Part shown: positions 8,262-17,644 of the stretch, in pieces | How the letters are laid out: every line of letters starts with the position of its first letter | Position numbering within the stretch: the first letter of the stretch is position 1 | Assembly (NCBI GenBank): GCA_050299835.1 | Contig: JBNKWP010000013.1 | Location: 29,524 to 93,523, forward strand | Reading direction: 5' to 3' | From: JAJDOD01 sp050299835 | GTDB taxonomy: Bacteria > Pseudomonadota > Alphaproteobacteria > Rhodobacterales > Rhodobacteraceae | DNA length: 64,000 nt | Made by a program: the position numbers and the translations under genes | The notes under the pieces: model-generated | Database searches by the model: none | What the model saw: only the letters and a program-made list of their open reading frames with translations | What the model was told of the DNA's origin: nothing

Positions 8262-8981
8262 CTAGAAATGATTGCCTTCCGACTGGAAATCGGCGTGGCG
8301 CGTGGCGGATGTCGTGGCTGCCGCGCGGCCTTTCGCGGCCCAGAGAAGCCCGCGTTTCAGCATCTCATGCGCCGGTCCGGTGGCGATAACCTCGGCCTTG
8401 TGGCCAAGGGAGTTGTAATAGACGCGGCCCAGCCCCCAGGCCCGCGTCCATGCGACCGGCATCTCCACCGGGCCGTTGGGGCTGTGATACCAGCTGACGG
8501 TCGGGAATTTGGTTGTCGCGAGGACATGGTTGGCTGGGTCGGTGTGGAGGTAATATTGCTCGGACGAGATGTCGAAATCGCCGATACCTGCCACCAGTTC
8601 GTGATCCGGGTCGGTGATCGTCACGCGGTAGTCCACGCCATCGCCGCCGGGATGGGCGACCCAGTTGGCCCCGGTCATGAACTGCCAGAGCGGGTTGGCG
8701 CGGAAGGCATCGCACATGCCGCCGTGACAGCCGGCGAGGCTGGTGCCACGGGAGACGGCTTCGGAGACGTTGGTGGCGGCGTCCTTGGAGAGTTCCGACA
8801 TGGTCCAGACGGGGACGATCAGGTCGAGGTCGCGCAGGGCGTCCGCGTCGTCGAAACAGGCGAGGTTGTCGTTGACGTCTACGTCGATCCCGGCGTCTTC
8901 CAGCAGGGCGCGGAAGATCGCGGCGACCTTGTCGGGCTCATGGCCTTCCCAGCCGCCCCAGGTGATGAGTGCCTTGGGCAT
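8262..8981 (-). CDS. ThuA-like domain protein
   Basis: A 239-aa protein of the ThuA family, which has a class-I glutamine-amidotransferase-like fold and is repeatedly found with trehalose and sugar utilisation genes. The ThuA signature regions are visible: ALITWGGWEGHEP, DLIVPVWTM, GTSLAGCHGGMCDAF and the metal/substrate region VSWYHSPNG, GRVYYNSLGH. No signal peptide. It lies between a glycosyltransferase and a periplasmic sugar dehydrogenase on the same strand, which supports a sugar-related role. Its exact reaction is unknown. Confidence 0.85.
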   Translation of the reverse strand: MPKALITWGGWEGHEPDKVAAIFRALLEDAGIDVDVNDNLACFDDADALRDLDLIVPVWTMSELSKDAATNVSEAVSRGTSLAGCHGGMCDAFRANPLWQFMTGANWVAHPGGDGVDYRVTITDPDHELVAGIGDFDISSEQYYLHTDPANHVLATTKFPTVSWYHSPNGPVEMPVAWTRAWGLGRVYYNSLGHKAEVIATGPAHEMLKRGLLWAAKGRAAATTSATRHADFQSEGNHF

Positions 8982-9040
8982 GTGGTCTTCCTTTCGCTCC
9001 CGCGAGGACTGTGCGGTGGAGAGTCGGGGGCGTCAAGGCG

Positions 9041-10312
9041 TCAGGCGGTGAAGCTGTCTTCGATTTCCCGGACCGCTCGGACGACACCATCCTCGGCGGC
9101 AAGTGCCGCAGCGAGGTCTTGGGCGTTGCGGCGGAGGGTCGGATCGGTGACGGCCTCGCGGATCGAAGAGGCGAGGCGTTCCGCCGTCAGGCGGCGGCGC
9201 GGCACCGGGGTTGCACCGACGCCAATCTCCCGGGCGATCGCGGCCCATCCGGGCTGGTCGGCGAAGAACGGGCAGATGACAGAGGGCACGCCCGCCCGGA
9301 ACCCGGCTGCCGTTGTCCCGGCCCCACCGTGATGGACGACCGCCGCCATTCGCGGGAAGAGCCAGCGATGGGGGAAATCGCGCACCGCCAGCACGTCGCC
9401 TGCCTCGGCGGCAAGTCCGGCCCAGCCCGCGCCGATCACGCCGCGTTGCCCGCTGAGGCGCAACGCCTCGACCACGATCCGCCCCAGCGCGCCGGGGTCT
9501 TTCGCCACCATGCTGCCGAAGCCCACATAGACCGGCGGCGGGCCGGCATCGAGGAAGCGGCGAAGCTCGTCCGGTGGCGTGAACTCACGATCTTCCGGCA
9601 GGGGCCAGTAGCCGCACATGACAGCGTTTTCCGGCCAGTCAGCGGGTTCCGGCATGACATGCGGACTGATCGCGTGCAGCACGCGGGTCGGCCGCGCCGC
9701 AGGGGGCATGAGCACATCGCGCCCCCGGCGCAGGGGCGGCAAGCCGAGCGTGTCGGTGCGGAAGCGATTCACCGGCTTTTTCAGCGCGCCATAGGACAGG
9801 CTGACGATCCGGTAGCTGAACCGATTGTAGCCGGGCAAGGACAGACGCGGCAGACCTGTTGCGGGAAAGGCGGCGGTCGGTACGATGATCGGTTGCAGCA
9901 TCGCGATGACCGTGGGGATCGAGAGCTTTTCGGCGATGTGGCCGACGGCGATCATCTTGGGGTGGTAGACGATCAGGTCGGGGGAACCCGCCTTCGCCAC
10001 CTGCCAGGTCTCTCTGAACAGCGCCTCGTTGATCGGCATGGCCTTGCGCGACAGGCGAAGCCCTGCGCCGATCCTTGCGAACAGGCTTGCACCGCCTTCG
10101 ATCATCGTCCTGCCGTCGTCAGAATGGATGATGTCGAGCGCCGCGTCGGAGACCGGCGTGAAATCGAGGCCGAAGCCTGAAATCCAATCTCCGAATTGCG
10201 CCGCCGTGGCGAGCGTCACTCCGTGGCCCGCCTGTTTCAGACCGAGACCAAGCGCGACAAAGGGTTCGACATCGCCGCGTGTGCCGTAGGTCAGGATCAG
10301 GATGCGCGCCAA
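9041..10312 (-). CDS. UDP-glucosyltransferase-like glycosyltransferase (GT1/GT28)
   Basis: A 423-aa GT-B glycosyltransferase resembling sterol/macrolide glucosyltransferases. The N-terminal acceptor domain opens with LILTYGTRGDVEPFVALGLGL, the typical TxGTRGDVxP motif. The C-terminal nucleotide-sugar domain has PPVYVGFGSMV, VRDFPHRWLFPRMAAVVHHGGAGTT and CPFFADQPGWA. It starts at TTG (10310-10312) with GAGG about 8 bases before it; no ATG is available in frame without shortening the conserved N-terminus. It follows proS by 30 bases, with a small hairpin (10329-10346) spanning the junction. Acceptor unknown: a lipid or secondary metabolite. Confidence 0.85.
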   Translation of the reverse strand: MARILILTYGTRGDVEPFVALGLGLKQAGHGVTLATAAQFGDWISGFGLDFTPVSDAALDIIHSDDGRTMIEGGASLFARIGAGLRLSRKAMPINEALFRETWQVAKAGSPDLIVYHPKMIAVGHIAEKLSIPTVIAMLQPIIVPTAAFPATGLPRLSLPGYNRFSYRIVSLSYGALKKPVNRFRTDTLGLPPLRRGRDVLMPPAARPTRVLHAISPHVMPEPADWPENAVMCGYWPLPEDREFTPPDELRRFLDAGPPPVYVGFGSMVAKDPGALGRIVVEALRLSGQRGVIGAGWAGLAAEAGDVLAVRDFPHRWLFPRMAAVVHHGGAGTTAAGFRAGVPSVICPFFADQPGWAAIAREIGVGATPVPRRRLTAERLASSIREAVTDPTLRRNAQDLAAALAAEDGVVRAVREIEDSFTA

Positions 10313-10342
10313 ATGGGTGCCTCGCTGCCTGAGGCTGCGACC

Positions 10343-11677
10343 TCAGACTCCGTAAATCTGCGCCAGACGGTCGACGGCGGCCTCGGCGCTCATCTCCTCG
10401 CTCTCGCCGCTGCGACGGGAGGTGAGTTCGACCACGCCCTTCTCCAACCCGCGCGGGCCGACGGTGATGCGCCAGGGCAGGCCGATCAGGTCCATCGTGG
10501 CGAATTTCGCCCCTGCCCGTTCGTCGCGGTCGTCGTAGAGCGGGTCGAGGCCCTTGGCGATCAACGCCTTTTCCAGTGCTTCGCAGGCGGCGTCGGTGCC
10601 CGCATCGCCCTGCCGCATGTTCAGGATACCGGCGTGGAACGGGGTGACGCCTTCGGGCCAGATAATGCCCTTGTCGTCATGGCTAGCCTCGATGATCGCG
10701 CCCAGAAGGCGGGAGACGCCGATGCCGTGGGAGCCCATGTGGACGGGAACAGCGTTGCCGTCGGCGTCCTGCACGGTGGCACCCATCGGTTCGGAATACT
10801 TTGTGCCGAAATAGAAAATCTGGCCGACCTCGATGCCGCGAGCCACGCGGCGGCGGTCTTCGGGGATCTCGTTGAACTTCGCCTCGTCATGGGTCTCATC
10901 CGTGCGGGCGTAGCGGGAGGTGAATTCCTCCAGCACCGCACGGCAGGCGTCGTGGCTGTCATAGTCGATCTCGCGGTCACCGAATTTCAGATCGGTGATT
11001 TCGCTGTCGTAGAAGACTTCGGACTCGCCGGTCTCCGCCAGCACCAGAAACTCATGCGTGTCGTCACCGCCGATGGGGCCTGAATCGGCGCGCATCGGGA
11101 TCGCCTGAAGCCCCATGCGCTCATAAGTGCGGAGATAACTGACGAGGTGGCGGTTATAGGCGTGGAGCGCGTCTTCCCTGGTCAGGTCGAAATTGTAGCC
11201 GTCCTTCATCAGGAATTCGCGGCCGCGCATGACGCCGAAACGGGGGCGGATTTCGTCCCGGAATTTCCACTGGATGTGGTAGAGCGTCAGCGGCAGGTCC
11301 TTGTAGGACTTGACGTAGGAGCGGAAGATGTCGGTGATCATCTCTTCGTTGGTGGGCCCGTAGAGCATGTCGCGGTCGTGCCGGTCGCGGATGCGCAGCA
11401 TTTCCTCGCCGTAATCGTCATAGCGCCCGGACTCGCGCCAGAGATCCGCCGGTTGCAGGGTCGGCATCAGAAGCGGGATATGACCGGCGCGCTGCTGTTC
11501 CTCATGCACGATATTCTCGATCTTTTTCAGCACCTTGTAGCCAAGTGGCAGCCAGGAATAGATACCGGCGGAGGCCTGTTTGATCATGCCGGCGCGCAGC
11601 ATGTAGCGGTGGCTGACGATCTGCGCCTCGGCGGGCGTTTCCTTGAGAACGGGCAGGAAATAACGGGTGAGACGCAT
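10343..11677 (-). CDS. proS: Prolyl-tRNA synthetase (short alphaproteobacterial type)
   Basis: A 444-aa class II aminoacyl-tRNA synthetase that charges tRNA-Pro. Motif 1 is around ASAGIYSWLPLG, motif 2 is KFRDEIRPRFGVMRGREFLMKD and motif 3 is GSHGIGVSRLLGAIIE, with the C-terminal anticodon-binding domain after it (LYDDRDERAGAKFATMDLIG). The length is far below the roughly 570 residues of E. coli ProS because the inserted editing domain is absent, as is usual in Alphaproteobacteria. The ATG at 11677 (MRLTRYFLPV) matches the family N-terminus. It is the first gene of the reverse-strand run. Confidence 0.95.
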   Translation of the reverse strand: MRLTRYFLPVLKETPAEAQIVSHRYMLRAGMIKQASAGIYSWLPLGYKVLKKIENIVHEEQQRAGHIPLLMPTLQPADLWRESGRYDDYGEEMLRIRDRHDRDMLYGPTNEEMITDIFRSYVKSYKDLPLTLYHIQWKFRDEIRPRFGVMRGREFLMKDGYNFDLTREDALHAYNRHLVSYLRTYERMGLQAIPMRADSGPIGGDDTHEFLVLAETGESEVFYDSEITDLKFGDREIDYDSHDACRAVLEEFTSRYARTDETHDEAKFNEIPEDRRRVARGIEVGQIFYFGTKYSEPMGATVQDADGNAVPVHMGSHGIGVSRLLGAIIEASHDDKGIIWPEGVTPFHAGILNMRQGDAGTDAACEALEKALIAKGLDPLYDDRDERAGAKFATMDLIGLPWRITVGPRGLEKGVVELTSRRSGESEEMSAEAAVDRLAQIYGV

Positions 11678-11807
11678 GACAGGCTCCGGTAGCGTGATAT
11701 CGGCCCCCGTAGTGCGGTAACCGTCTGCGTTTGGCAAGCGGGGACGGAGACGTAAAATTGGCGGCGTTTCCGGGCGTTTCGCAACCCGCTGTTAAGGCGC
11801 ACATGCG

Positions 11808-13058
11808 ATGAGACCGGGCATGAACGTGCATTCCTGTTACAGTCAGGCCCCCGTCCTGTCCCTGGATATCAGCCTGGCCGGCGACGACATGATCGACGCG
11901 GCACTGAAGACCATGCGCGATCACTTCGACATGCCGGTGGCCTATCTGTCGCGCTTCGAAGGCAGGGATGCGGTGTTCCGCAACGTCTCCGCCGCGACGC
12001 CCGACGATTTCGTGCGCGCCAGGGAACATCTGCCGCTGGCCGCGCTTTACTGTCCGTTCATACTTGACGGGACATTGCCGAACCTGATCCCCGATACCGG
12101 CAGGTTTCCCAAATGTCAGGACCTTGCCATTACCCACGAGATGCCCGTCGGCAGCCATGTCAGCCTGCCGATCCTGCTGGAAGACGGCACGCCCTATGGC
12201 ATGTTCTGCTGTCTCTCGCCCGAACCGAACCCGACGCTGAACAGACGGGATTTGTCGGTGATGTCCTCCTTCGTCACCCTGGTGACCCGTCAGGTGCGGC
12301 TGGAGGAACGGGAACGCCGTCTGGAGATGGAGAGCCGGACATGGATCGACGATCTGCTGTTCAACTCCGCGTTCAAGCCGGTCTTTCAGCCGATCGTGCA
12401 ACTCGCCGACGGCGCGGTCGTGGGGATGGAGGCGCTCAGTCGCTTCGAATCCGACGAAAACATGGGGGTTCAGGAGATTTTCCAGAAGGTGGAGGAAGCC
12501 GGGCTGGGGCCGGAACTGGAACTGGTGACCATGGCCAAGGCGCTGGAAGATTACGAGGACCTGAAGCCACCGGTCTTCCTTACCGTCAATGCCTCACCTG
12601 AGTTGATTTGCGACCCGCGCTTCATGGAGCTTTTGCCCAAGGACGGGCTGGACCGCATCGTGCTGGAAGTGACCGAGCACGGGCAAGCGCGGGATGAGGA
12701 CATTTTGCACCGGAGTATCTGCGAGCTTATCGCAGCCGGTGTTAAGATCGCCATCGACGATGTGGGCGCGGGCTATTCCGGACTGCTGCGGATCGCGAAA
12801 CTGAAGCCCGATCTGCTGAAGATCGACCGGTCGCTGGTCCTCGGGATCGCATCGACCCCCGCGCAGCAGGCCATCGTCTCCTCCCTTGTTCATCTGGCGC
12901 GGGACATGCGCTGCATGCTTCTGGGCGAAGGGGTGGAGACGGAGGAGGATGCCGTGATGCTGAGGAAGCTTGGCGTCGATCTTGCGCAGGGCTGGCTTTA
13001 CGGAAAGCCCCGGCGGCTTGGCGATTTCGACTTCGAGCGGCGGCGCGCCTCCGCCTGA
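11808..13058 (+). CDS. GAF-EAL cyclic-di-GMP phosphodiesterase
   Basis: A 416-aa soluble signalling protein: an N-terminal GAF-like sensor (about residues 25-165) and a C-terminal EAL domain (about 180-405). The EAL domain keeps the residues needed for hydrolysis: GMEALSRF (EAL), TVNASPE (metal Asn), LEVTEH (metal Glu), IDDVGAGYSG (the DDFG loop with V for F), LKIDRS (catalytic Lys/Asp) and GEGVETEED. It is therefore probably an active phosphodiesterase, lowering c-di-GMP to favour motility. No GGDEF domain or membrane segment. An in-frame ATG at 11820 is an alternative start. Divergent from proS. Confidence 0.88.
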   Translation: MRPGMNVHSCYSQAPVLSLDISLAGDDMIDAALKTMRDHFDMPVAYLSRFEGRDAVFRNVSAATPDDFVRAREHLPLAALYCPFILDGTLPNLIPDTGRFPKCQDLAITHEMPVGSHVSLPILLEDGTPYGMFCCLSPEPNPTLNRRDLSVMSSFVTLVTRQVRLEERERRLEMESRTWIDDLLFNSAFKPVFQPIVQLADGAVVGMEALSRFESDENMGVQEIFQKVEEAGLGPELELVTMAKALEDYEDLKPPVFLTVNASPELICDPRFMELLPKDGLDRIVLEVTEHGQARDEDILHRSICELIAAGVKIAIDDVGAGYSGLLRIAKLKPDLLKIDRSLVLGIASTPAQQAIVSSLVHLARDMRCMLLGEGVETEEDAVMLRKLGVDLAQGWLYGKPRRLGDFDFERRRASA

Positions 13059-13124
13059 GCCGGGCCTTGCGTCCCTGCGCATCGCCTGCGAAGAAAGTCG
13101 GCAAGCGTGAGGGAGAAATCCGCC

Positions 13125-14192
13125 ATGGCCTTGCCGGTCGAACAACAGGTCAAGTACTGGGGTGCCGCCACGGCGGTTTTCCTGCTGGTCATGTGGGCGC
13201 TGGGCGACGTGATCCTGCCCTTCGTCCTTGGCGCCGCGCTGGCCTATTGCCTGGACCCCATTGCCGACTGGCTTGAGTCCCACGGCTTTTCACGCGGTCT
13301 GGCGACCGGCATCATCACCTTCTTCGCGGTGCTGATGTTCTTCCTTGCGGCTCTGATCATCGTGCCGCTTCTCGTGCGTCAGGCCAGCGATCTGTTCGCC
13401 TCGGCCCCCGAGATGCTGGACAACCTTCAGTCGTTCCTCAACGCGCGTTTCCCCGATCTGCTTGACGAGGGGTCGGTCATGCGCCGGTCGCTGGCGAATA
13501 TCGGCCAGACCCTGGAAGCCCGCGGCGATGAGCTGCTTTCGGCCGTGCTGGCTTCCGTCTCGGGCGTGGTCAATGCCATCGTGCTTTTCGTGATCGTGCC
13601 CGTCGTGGCCTTTTACCTGCTGTACGACTGGGACCGTATGGTCGCGAAGATCGACGCTTTGCTGCCGCGCGACCATGCGCCGGTCATCCGCGACCTTGCC
13701 CGGCAGATCGACCGGACCATGGCCGGGTTCGTGCGCGGGCAAGGCACGGTCTGCCTGATCCTGGGTGTCTATTACGCCATTGCGCTGATGGCCGTGGGGC
13801 TGAATTTCGGGTTGGTCGTGGGATTCATCGCCGGTGCCCTGACCTTCATTCCTTACGTGGGCGCGCTGGTCGGCGGTCTCTTGGCCATCGGCCTGGCCCT
13901 GGCGCAGTTCTGGGGCGACTGGATCTGGATCGGCCTGGTCTGGGCGATCTTCCAGTCCGGCCAGTTCGTGGAAGGCAATATCCTGACGCCGCGCCTGGTC
14001 GGATCGTCGGTCGGGCTGCATCCGGTCTGGCTGATCTTCGCGCTTTCCGCCTTTGGCGCGCTTTTCGGGTTTGTCGGGCTGCTGGTCGCCGTGCCGGTCG
14101 CCGCGATGATCGGCGTGCTGATACGTTTCGGGCTTGAGCAGTACAAGGGCAGCCCGCTTTACCAGGGGCTGGCCGGGAAGGACCCGGACTGA
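13125..14192 (+). CDS. AI-2E/PerM family transporter
   Basis: A 355-aa inner-membrane protein with about eight helices. It shows the family pattern: an N-terminal helix pair (AAVFLLVMWALGDVILPFVLGAALAY), a large soluble segment between residues about 85 and 150, FVIVPVVAFYLLYDWD, and the C-terminal GALTFIPYVGALVGG and GNILTPRLVGSSVGLHPVWLIFAL blocks. The ATG at 13125 has GGGAG nine bases upstream; a GTG at 13107 is possible. Members export small solutes, with AI-2 or Na+/H+ reported for some. The stop overlaps the TfoX-like start, and hdaA follows, a linkage common in Rhodobacterales. Confidence 0.87.
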   Translation: MALPVEQQVKYWGAATAVFLLVMWALGDVILPFVLGAALAYCLDPIADWLESHGFSRGLATGIITFFAVLMFFLAALIIVPLLVRQASDLFASAPEMLDNLQSFLNARFPDLLDEGSVMRRSLANIGQTLEARGDELLSAVLASVSGVVNAIVLFVIVPVVAFYLLYDWDRMVAKIDALLPRDHAPVIRDLARQIDRTMAGFVRGQGTVCLILGVYYAIALMAVGLNFGLVVGFIAGALTFIPYVGALVGGLLAIGLALAQFWGDWIWIGLVWAIFQSGQFVEGNILTPRLVGSSVGLHPVWLIFALSAFGALFGFVGLLVAVPVAAMIGVLIRFGLEQYKGSPLYQGLAGKDPD

Positions 14193-14518
14193 TGGCGGTC
14201 AGCGAGGAACAGATCGCCCATGCGCTGGAACTGTTCGAGGGCGTGGGGCCGATGACGACGCGGAAGATGTTCGGGGGCCTGGGGATCTATGCCGACGGCA
14301 CGATCTTCGCGATCCTGATGTCGGACGGGGTCCTGAAGCTCAAAGGCGCGGGCGGAATGGTCGGTGTCTTCGAGGACGAGGGTTGGGAACGCTGGACCTA
14401 TAGCCGCGACGGCTCGGACAAGGTGACTGCGATGCCATACTGGACGCTGCCCGACGCGCTGCTGGACGATCCCGACGCCGCCTCCGACTGGGCGCGGCGG
14501 GCGCTGGCCGAGCTTTAG
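14192..14518 (+). CDS. TfoX N-terminal domain protein
   Basis: A 108-aa protein consisting only of the TfoX N-terminal domain, recognised by FEGVGPMTTRKMFGGLGIYADGTIFAIL and the C-terminal PYWTLPDALLDD. In gammaproteobacteria TfoX/Sxy has a second domain and activates competence genes with CRP; stand-alone N-domain proteins are of unknown function. TGATG overlaps the stop of the transporter gene, and hdaA begins three bases after its stop, so all three are probably one transcript. Confidence 0.85.
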   Translation: MAVSEEQIAHALELFEGVGPMTTRKMFGGLGIYADGTIFAILMSDGVLKLKGAGGMVGVFEDEGWERWTYSRDGSDKVTAMPYWTLPDALLDDPDAASDWARRALAEL

Positions 14519-14521
14519 CCC

Positions 14522-15190
14522 ATGCCCGAGCAGCTGACTTTCGATCTGCCGGTGCGCGACAGCCGGGAAAGGGGCGATTTCTTCGTCTCGGAAGCCAACC
14601 GGCTGGCGGTCGCGCGGCTGGAAACGCCGGAGACCTGGCCGAACCGCAAGCTGGTTCTGATCGGGCCCGAGGGCGCGGGGAAGACCCATCTTGCGCATGT
14701 CTGGGCCGAGGCGCACGGCGCGCTGATGATCGGAACGTCCGACCTGTCGGGGCTGGATGTGGCGGGCGTGGCGCAGCCGGTGGTTCTGGACGATGCGGAC
14801 CGGGTTTCGGAGCCGCAGGAGGAGGCGCTGTTCCATCTGCACAACCATCTGGCTTCGTCGGCGCTGCCCTTGCTGATGACGGCGCGCGAGGCCCCTTCCC
14901 GATGGCCGGTTCGCCTGCCCGACCTGAAAAGCCGGATGGCGGCCTCCGACAGCGTGCGGATCGAGGCGCCCGATGACGCGCTTCTGTCCGCCGTATTGCT
15001 CAAGCTTTTTGCCGACCGTCAGCTTGAGGTGGCCCCGAATGTGATTTCCTGGATTGTCGGACGGATGGACCGGTCCTTTGCCGGGGCCGGACGGCTGGTT
15101 GTCGCACTGGACCGGGCCGCGCTGGCGGAGGGGCGCGCGGTGACCCGACCGCTGGCGCAGCGTGTTCTGGACGAAACGGGCGGCGATTGA
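14522..15190 (+). CDS. hdaA: HdaA, regulatory inactivator of DnaA
   Basis: A 222-aa DnaA-related AAA+ protein that, with the beta clamp, stimulates ATP hydrolysis by DnaA to prevent re-initiation of replication. Residues 4-10 (QLTFDLP) form the N-terminal clamp-binding motif. Walker A is GPEGAGKTHLAH and Walker B is VVLDDADR. Unlike DnaA it ends shortly after the AAA+ lid, with no DNA-binding domain IV. HdaA is the alphaproteobacterial form of Hda, characterised in Caulobacter. It lies directly upstream of ppk1, as in many Alphaproteobacteria. Confidence 0.9.
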   Translation: MPEQLTFDLPVRDSRERGDFFVSEANRLAVARLETPETWPNRKLVLIGPEGAGKTHLAHVWAEAHGALMIGTSDLSGLDVAGVAQPVVLDDADRVSEPQEEALFHLHNHLASSALPLLMTAREAPSRWPVRLPDLKSRMAASDSVRIEAPDDALLSAVLLKLFADRQLEVAPNVISWIVGRMDRSFAGAGRLVVALDRAALAEGRAVTRPLAQRVLDETGGD

Positions 15191-15264
15191 CCCGCTGCCG
15201 CCCGCGCGCAAACCCGCTCAAATCCCTGTCTGCACTGGACATTCGGGCCCGGTTCGGGTGATAA

Positions 15265-15282
15265 TTGTCATTCTCACGTCAT
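15265..15282 (+). promoter_or_regulatory. Candidate Pho box upstream of ppk1
   Basis: Two 7-base direct repeats, TTGTCAT (15265-15271) and ACGTCAT (15276-15282), are separated by four bases, the spacing of a PhoB box (CTGTCAT-N4-CTGTCAT). The match is 6/7 and 5/7. Polyphosphate kinase genes belong to the phosphate regulon in several proteobacteria. The site is only 22 bases before the ATG, so a promoter here would give a very short or leaderless mRNA. Confidence 0.35.
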
Positions 15283-15304
15283 AATTCGCTGCGAAACGGA
15301 CGAA

Positions 15305-17479
15305 ATGACCGTTGTTACCGATTTTCTGAAGGCGGAACGCCTTCCTGCCGTTGATCTGTCCGACAAGGATTTTGCCGGGCCGGACCGATTCATCAACCGT
15401 GAACTGTCCTGGCTGGCCTTCAACTGGCGGGTGCTGGAAGAGGCGCAGAACCGCAAGGTGCCGCTGCTGGAGCGGCTGCGATTCCTGTCGATATCGGCCA
15501 CCAACCTCGACGAATTCTACACCGTGCGCGTGGCCGGTCTGCGCGAACTGGCCGAAGCCGGGAACACCACGCCCGCCGCCGACGGGCTTTCGCCCGCCGA
15601 GCAACTGGTTCTGATCAACGCCGATGCGCGGCAACTGGTGGAACGCCAGCAGGACACCTGGGTTGGCCTGAAGGGCGAAATGGCCGCCGCAGGTATCGTT
15701 CTGGAGACCGGAGAGACCCTGTCGAAGGACGACCGGAAATACCTGGAGGACGTCTTTCTCAAACAGGTCTTCCCGGTTCTGTCGCCGCTGGCCATCGATC
15801 CTGCCCACCCCTTCCCTTTCATCGCCAACGAGGGGTTCTCGCTGGCGCTGGAATTGTCGCGGAAGACCGACAAGCGGCCCTTGCGCGCGCTGTTGCCGGT
15901 GCCGCAGAAGATCGACCGTTTCGTGCCACTTCCCACGACCTCGGGCCACCGGTTCCTGCCGCTTGAGGAACTGCTGCTTCTGCATCTCGACCGGCTCTTC
16001 CCCGGCTACGTGATGACCGGCAATTGTTCCTTCCGGGTTCTGCGCGACAGCGATCTGGAACTGGAGGAAGAGGCCGAGGATCTGGTGCGCGAATTCGAGG
16101 TGGCGCTGAAACGCCGCCGCCGGGGCGAGGTGATCCGGCTTTCGGTCTCCTCCGGTGCGCCGGCGGGGCTGCGCCGCATCATCATGGAAGAGCTCGACGT
16201 GGACGAGACCGAGATCGTCGAGATCCCTGGCATGATCGGCCTGGCCAACCTGTCGGAACTGGTACTGGAAGAAAGGCCGGACCTGCTCTGGCCGGTGTTC
16301 ACGCCGCGCGTGCCGGAACGGGTGCAGGACCATGACGGCGACATGTTTGCGGCGATCCGCCAGAAGGACATGCTGCTGCACCACCCGTATGAGACCTTCG
16401 ACATGGTGGTGCGGTTCCTGAAGCAGGCCGCCGCCGACCCCAACGTGCTGGCGATCAAACAGACGCTCTATCGCACCAGTCGCGACAGCCCGATCGTTTC
16501 GGCACTGTGCGAGGCGGCGGAAGACGGCAAGTCCGTCACCGCTCTGGTGGAACTGAAAGCGCGGTTCGACGAGGCCGCGAACATTCGTCAGTCGCGGCGG
16601 CTGGAACGGTCGGGCGCGCATGTGGTCTATGGCTTCATGGCCTACAAGACCCATGCCAAGATCAGCACGGTGGTGCGGCGCGAAGGCAAGGAACTGGTGA
16701 CCTATACCCATTTCGGCACCGGCAACTACCACCCGATCACCGCGCGGTTCTATACCGATCTGAGCCTGTTCACCTGCGATGCCGCCCTGGGGCGCGATGC
16801 AACCAAGGTGTTCAATTACCTGTCGGGCTATGCCGAACCGCAGGACATGGAAAACCTTGCCATCTCACCGATGTCGCTGAAGGACACGCTTCTGGAGCGG
16901 ATCGCGGAGGAGGCGGAGAACGCGCTGAACGGCAAGCCCGCCGCGATCTGGGCGAAGATGAACGCGCTGATCGAGCCGGATGTGATCGACGCGCTTTACC
17001 TGGCCAGCCAGGCGGGGGTGAAGATCGACCTGGTGGTGCGCGGCATCTGCGGGCTGCGGCCGGGCGTGAAGGGGTTGAGCGAGAATATCCGGGTGAAATC
17101 CATCGTGGGCCGGTTTCTGGAGCACTCACGCATCGTGTGCTTCGGCGCGGGCGGGCCGCTGCCGTCGAAGAAGGCGCGGGTCTATATCTCGTCGGCCGAC
17201 TGGATGGGGCGCAATCTGAACCGGCGGGTGGAGACGCTGGTGGAATGCACCAACCCGACCGTGAAGGCGCAGATCGTCAGCCAGGTGATGGCGGCGAACA
17301 TGGCGGACGAGGCGCAAAGCTGGATATTGGGGCCTGATGGCGTCTATTCCCGCATTTTGGTGCCGGAGGGTGAACGCGCCTTCAACTGCCACAAGTTCTT
17401 CATGGAGAACCCGTCGCTTTCGGGACGTGGCTCGGCGGGGGCCAAGGATGTGCCGGAACTGACCCATAGCGAGGGATAA
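15305..17479 (+). CDS. ppk1: Polyphosphate kinase 1
   Basis: A 724-aa enzyme that polymerises the gamma-phosphate of ATP into polyphosphate, reversibly. All four PPK1 regions are present: the N-terminal domain (RFINRELSWLAFNWRVLEEA), the head domain (IATNLDEFYTVRVAGLRE-like stretch, FPVLSPLAIDPAHPFPFI), and the two phospholipase-D-like catalytic domains. The autophosphorylated His is His450 in MAYKTHAKIS; the second catalytic His lies in GRFLEHSRIVCF. THFGTGNYHP and YISSADWMGRNLNRRVE are also typical. No strong ribosome-binding site precedes the ATG. It lies downstream of hdaA (114-base gap holding the Pho-like box) and ppx follows one gene later. Confidence 0.96.
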   Translation: MTVVTDFLKAERLPAVDLSDKDFAGPDRFINRELSWLAFNWRVLEEAQNRKVPLLERLRFLSISATNLDEFYTVRVAGLRELAEAGNTTPAADGLSPAEQLVLINADARQLVERQQDTWVGLKGEMAAAGIVLETGETLSKDDRKYLEDVFLKQVFPVLSPLAIDPAHPFPFIANEGFSLALELSRKTDKRPLRALLPVPQKIDRFVPLPTTSGHRFLPLEELLLLHLDRLFPGYVMTGNCSFRVLRDSDLELEEEAEDLVREFEVALKRRRRGEVIRLSVSSGAPAGLRRIIMEELDVDETEIVEIPGMIGLANLSELVLEERPDLLWPVFTPRVPERVQDHDGDMFAAIRQKDMLLHHPYETFDMVVRFLKQAAADPNVLAIKQTLYRTSRDSPIVSALCEAAEDGKSVTALVELKARFDEAANIRQSRRLERSGAHVVYGFMAYKTHAKISTVVRREGKELVTYTHFGTGNYHPITARFYTDLSLFTCDAALGRDATKVFNYLSGYAEPQDMENLAISPMSLKDTLLERIAEEAENALNGKPAAIWAKMNALIEPDVIDALYLASQAGVKIDLVVRGICGLRPGVKGLSENIRVKSIVGRFLEHSRIVCFGAGGPLPSKKARVYISSADWMGRNLNRRVETLVECTNPTVKAQIVSQVMAANMADEAQSWILGPDGVYSRILVPEGERAFNCHKFFMENPSLSGRGSAGAKDVPELTHSEG

Positions 17480-17644
17480 GCGCCGGTTCGACGCAGGTGA
17501 CGGAGGGTCCGGTGGATCTTTGATGAGCAAACGCGGGGTTGTGAGGTCGCTCTGCCAAAGCGCGAAAAACGACCCGGATTGCAACACGATTTGGCCGTTT
17601 TCCCGTATATTCTCTGGTCCGGAGTGCATTTTCAGGACCAAGTC

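Noticed and set aside
6260..8389. 709-codon plus-strand reading frame
   Set aside because: It lies antisense to a well-supported hydrolase and a PQQ-type dehydrogenase and its translation has no domain; it is an artefact of high third-position GC.
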